Assembly: GCA_029287515.1 (NCBI GenBank)
Contig: JARFQZ010000090.1
Coordinates: forward strand, 1 to 6,946
DNA: 6,946 nt
Source of the DNA: Lysobacterales bacterium
GTDB taxonomy: Bacteria > Pseudomonadota > Gammaproteobacteria > Xanthomonadales > SZUA-36
Direction of reading: 5' to 3'
The number at the start of each line of letters is the position of its first letter. The first letter of the stretch is position 1. Of this stretch, positions 5,623 through 6,946 are shown one piece after another. Made by a program: the position numbers and the translations under genes. The notes under the pieces are model-generated. The model saw only the letters and a program-made list of their open reading frames with translations, did no database searches and was not told where the DNA came from.

Positions 5623-6938
5623 GAATCAGCCGCTCCCAGTGATCTCTGGGTTTCCAGGATGACACCGATGGATTGCATGAAGCTCGCGAATTGTTGTTCG
5701 TCGTGGTGGTCGAAGGGCTGTCCATCCCTGCGGTTCAGCAACTGGGCGACCGCGAATACCTTTCCTTCCAGGTTCTTGACCGGAAGGCAGAGAATGGAAC
5801 GGGTCCTGAAGCCGGTCTGTTTGTCCACTTCGCGATTGAAGCGCGGGTCGGCATAGGCGTCATCAATGCGGATAGACTGGCCGCCCTGCGCGACAGCGCC
5901 GGCGATCCCGGTGCCCAACGGAAAACGGATTTCACCCAATGCCTCAAGATTTTCGGCCACTTTGAGCACCAGTTCATCGTCCTCGACCAGGAACAGCGAT
6001 GAACGTTCGGCATTCAGCAGGCCGGCAAGCTTCCGGTTGAAAGCAAACAGGCCGCGATCGATCATGCTCCGGAAAGCCACGTTGTTGGCCAGCGCGGTCA
6101 CTTCCAGGAACCGCTCGGATTCCTCGGTGATGTCCTGCAGCAGTTCGCGGAACTGCAGTTCGTCCAGTTCATCCACGATGTCGTCAACCGGCTGTTTCTG
6201 ACGGTTTGCCGCCAGCATTTCCATCATGTGGCGGTTGTTGGCGATCACGGCATCTGTAAAGGTGGAAAGGCAGCCGTCCTCGAGGTGTACGATGCGGTCG
6301 GCAATATCGAGAATCCGGTTGTCGTGGGTCACCAGCAGGATCGTCGTGCCGTGCTCCCTTGCCAGGACCTTCATGCGCTCCACCACTTCGCGGCCGGACT
6401 CCTTGTCCAGCGACGCAGTGGGCTCATCCGCCAGCAACATGGCGGGTTCCGACACCAGTGCGCGGGCGATCGCCACCCGCTGGCGCTGGCCGCCGGACAA
6501 CTGCTCCGGTTTGTGATGGATGCGGTCACTCAGGCCCACAGCGGCCAGCATATCCATCGATCGGCCACGGTGCTCGGAACGCGGGTACTTGCCGCTGGCC
6601 CGGATCCCCAGTTCCACGTTCTGCAGCGCCGACAGGGCGCCCAGCAGGTTGTGCTGCTGGAAGATGAAGCCGATCTGCCGCCGCACTGCTTCCAGTGTCG
6701 AGGGCCTGGCGTTGAGCAGTTCCTTCCCCAGGATGCACACGCTGCCTTCCTGGGCGGAGCGCAGCGCGCCCACCAGTGTCAGCATCGTGGTCTTGCCGGA
6801 CCCTGTAGGGCCGGTAACGATGACGATCTCACCCTTGTGAATTTCCACGGATACGTCGAACAGGATCTGTTTCTTCAGGCTGCCCTTGCCGTAGGCATGG
6901 TTCAGTCCTTCTACGCGGATCGGTGACGAGGCATCCAT
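5619..6938 (-). CDS. DevA-family ABC exporter ATPase fused to a C-terminal GAF domain
   Basis: A 439-residue cytoplasmic ATPase subunit that would power a membrane exporter, with a sensory tail. The ATPase domain (about 6-228) is complete: Walker A GPTGSGKT (43-50), Q-loop Gln94, signature LSGGQ (147-151), Walker B MLLADEP (167-173), D-loop SLD and switch His205. The stretch GALRSAQEGSVCILGKEL (57-74) closely resembles DevA, the ATPase of the DevBCA glycolipid exporter; LolD and MacB are more distant relatives. An acidic, helix-like linker (about 236-278) joins a GAF domain (about 278-430) with SSLFLVEDDELVLKVAENL, GIAGAVAQGG, IDDAYADPRFN and TGFRTRSILCLPV. It ends in Asn402-Arg403, Phe409, Asp413-Glu414, matching the N(K/R)-F-DE motif of cyclic-nucleotide-binding phosphodiesterase GAF domains. 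Typical DevA/LolD ATPases are about 220-250 residues, so the GAF tail is an addition. No permease or HlyD-type adaptor is in the window; they are probably upstream. The ATG at 6938 sits in TGATG. Confidence 0.93.
   Translation of the reverse strand: MDASSPIRVEGLNHAYGKGSLKKQILFDVSVEIHKGEIVIVTGPTGSGKTTMLTLVGALRSAQEGSVCILGKELLNARPSTLEAVRRQIGFIFQQHNLLGALSALQNVELGIRASGKYPRSEHRGRSMDMLAAVGLSDRIHHKPEQLSGGQRQRVAIARALVSEPAMLLADEPTASLDKESGREVVERMKVLAREHGTTILLVTHDNRILDIADRIVHLEDGCLSTFTDAVIANNRHMMEMLAANRQKQPVDDIVDELDELQFRELLQDITEESERFLEVTALANNVAFRSMIDRGLFAFNRKLAGLLNAERSSLFLVEDDELVLKVAENLEALGEIRFPLGTGIAGAVAQGGQSIRIDDAYADPRFNREVDKQTGFRTRSILCLPVKNLEGKVFAVAQLLNRRDGQPFDHHDEQQFASFMQSIGVILETQRSLGAADS
5633..5637 (-). 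promoter_or_regulatory. Ribosome binding site of the patatin-like lipase gene
   Basis: GGGAG on the minus strand lies 10 bases upstream of the ATG at 5622, inside the last codons of the ABC-GAF gene. It is a moderate Shine-Dalgarno match that supports the chosen start together with the ATGA overlap. Confidence 0.5.
5649..6107 (-). other. GAF domain with phosphodiesterase-type NKFDE motif
   Basis: This segment encodes residues 278-430 of the ABC-GAF protein. The order ERSSLFLV, RFPLGTGIAG, DAYADPRFN, TGFRTRSILC, AVAQLLNR and FDHHDEQQF follows GAF domains of cyclic-nucleotide phosphodiesterases and CyaB-type cyclases. Ligand binding is inferred from the motif; the bound nucleotide cannot be named from sequence alone. 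Confidence 0.85.
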
Positions 6939-6946
6939 CAGAACAC
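6938..6946 (-). CDS. Possible 3' end of an upstream gene overlapping the ABC-GAF start
   Basis: On the minus strand the last bases read GTG TTC TGA, and the A of the TGA (6938) is the first base of the ABC-GAF start codon, giving TGATG. This is a common operon junction, and a DevC-like permease gene would fit here. Only two codons and a stop are visible, so the gene is a guess. Confidence 0.25.
   Translation of the reverse strand: MF

Noticed and set aside
6228..6926. 232-codon open frame on the + strand, opposite the ATPase domain
   Set aside because: It runs antisense to the conserved ABC ATPase motifs, and its His/Gln-rich translation is what the reverse of such codons gives.

Overview
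The window is G+C-rich, densely coding DNA from a Gram-negative bacterium. An outer-membrane TonB-dependent receptor and a lipoprotein with a Cys lipobox both require an outer membrane. The style of the proteins fits a proteobacterium, perhaps a gammaproteobacterium, but no taxonomic marker such as an rRNA or ribosomal protein gene is present, so this is only an impression. No tRNA, rRNA, CRISPR array, insertion sequence or phage gene was seen, and no stretch above 300 bases lacks a gene.

Layout: positions 1-2034 (+ strand) hold the 3' part of a TonB-dependent receptor gene, cut off at the left edge just before its TonB box. Two of its loops are rich in His, Asp and Glu, as in ZnuD-type zinc receptors. 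It converges with one base between stop codons on a three-gene minus-strand operon (6938 to 2036). In order of transcription the operon encodes (1) a DevA-type ABC exporter ATPase fused to a C-terminal GAF domain, (2) a cytoplasmic patatin-like lipase/esterase of the neuropathy-target-esterase (NTE) type with an N-terminal cyclic-nucleotide-binding domain, and (3) a lipoprotein of the D-aminoacylase amidohydrolase superfamily. Genes 1 and 2 overlap by ATGA. Genes 2 and 3 are 14 bases apart, with the Shine-Dalgarno of gene 3 lying over the stop codon of gene 2. The right edge shows TGATG at the start of gene 1, hinting that another gene, plausibly the exporter permease, lies just upstream.

The most interesting point is the operon as a unit. 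The ATPase carries a GAF domain with the N(K/R)-F-DE motif of cyclic-nucleotide-binding phosphodiesterase GAF domains, and the lipase next to it carries a cNMP-binding domain with an intact-looking phosphate-binding cassette. Both an exporter of the glycolipid-exporter (DevBCA) family and a phospholipase/lysophospholipase may therefore respond to the same small ligand. The amidohydrolase that follows keeps its distal metal and catalytic residues but has lost the HxH motif and the bridging Cys of classical D-aminoacylases. The joint pathway (a ligand-gated envelope-lipid export and remodelling module) is inference, not something the sequence proves.
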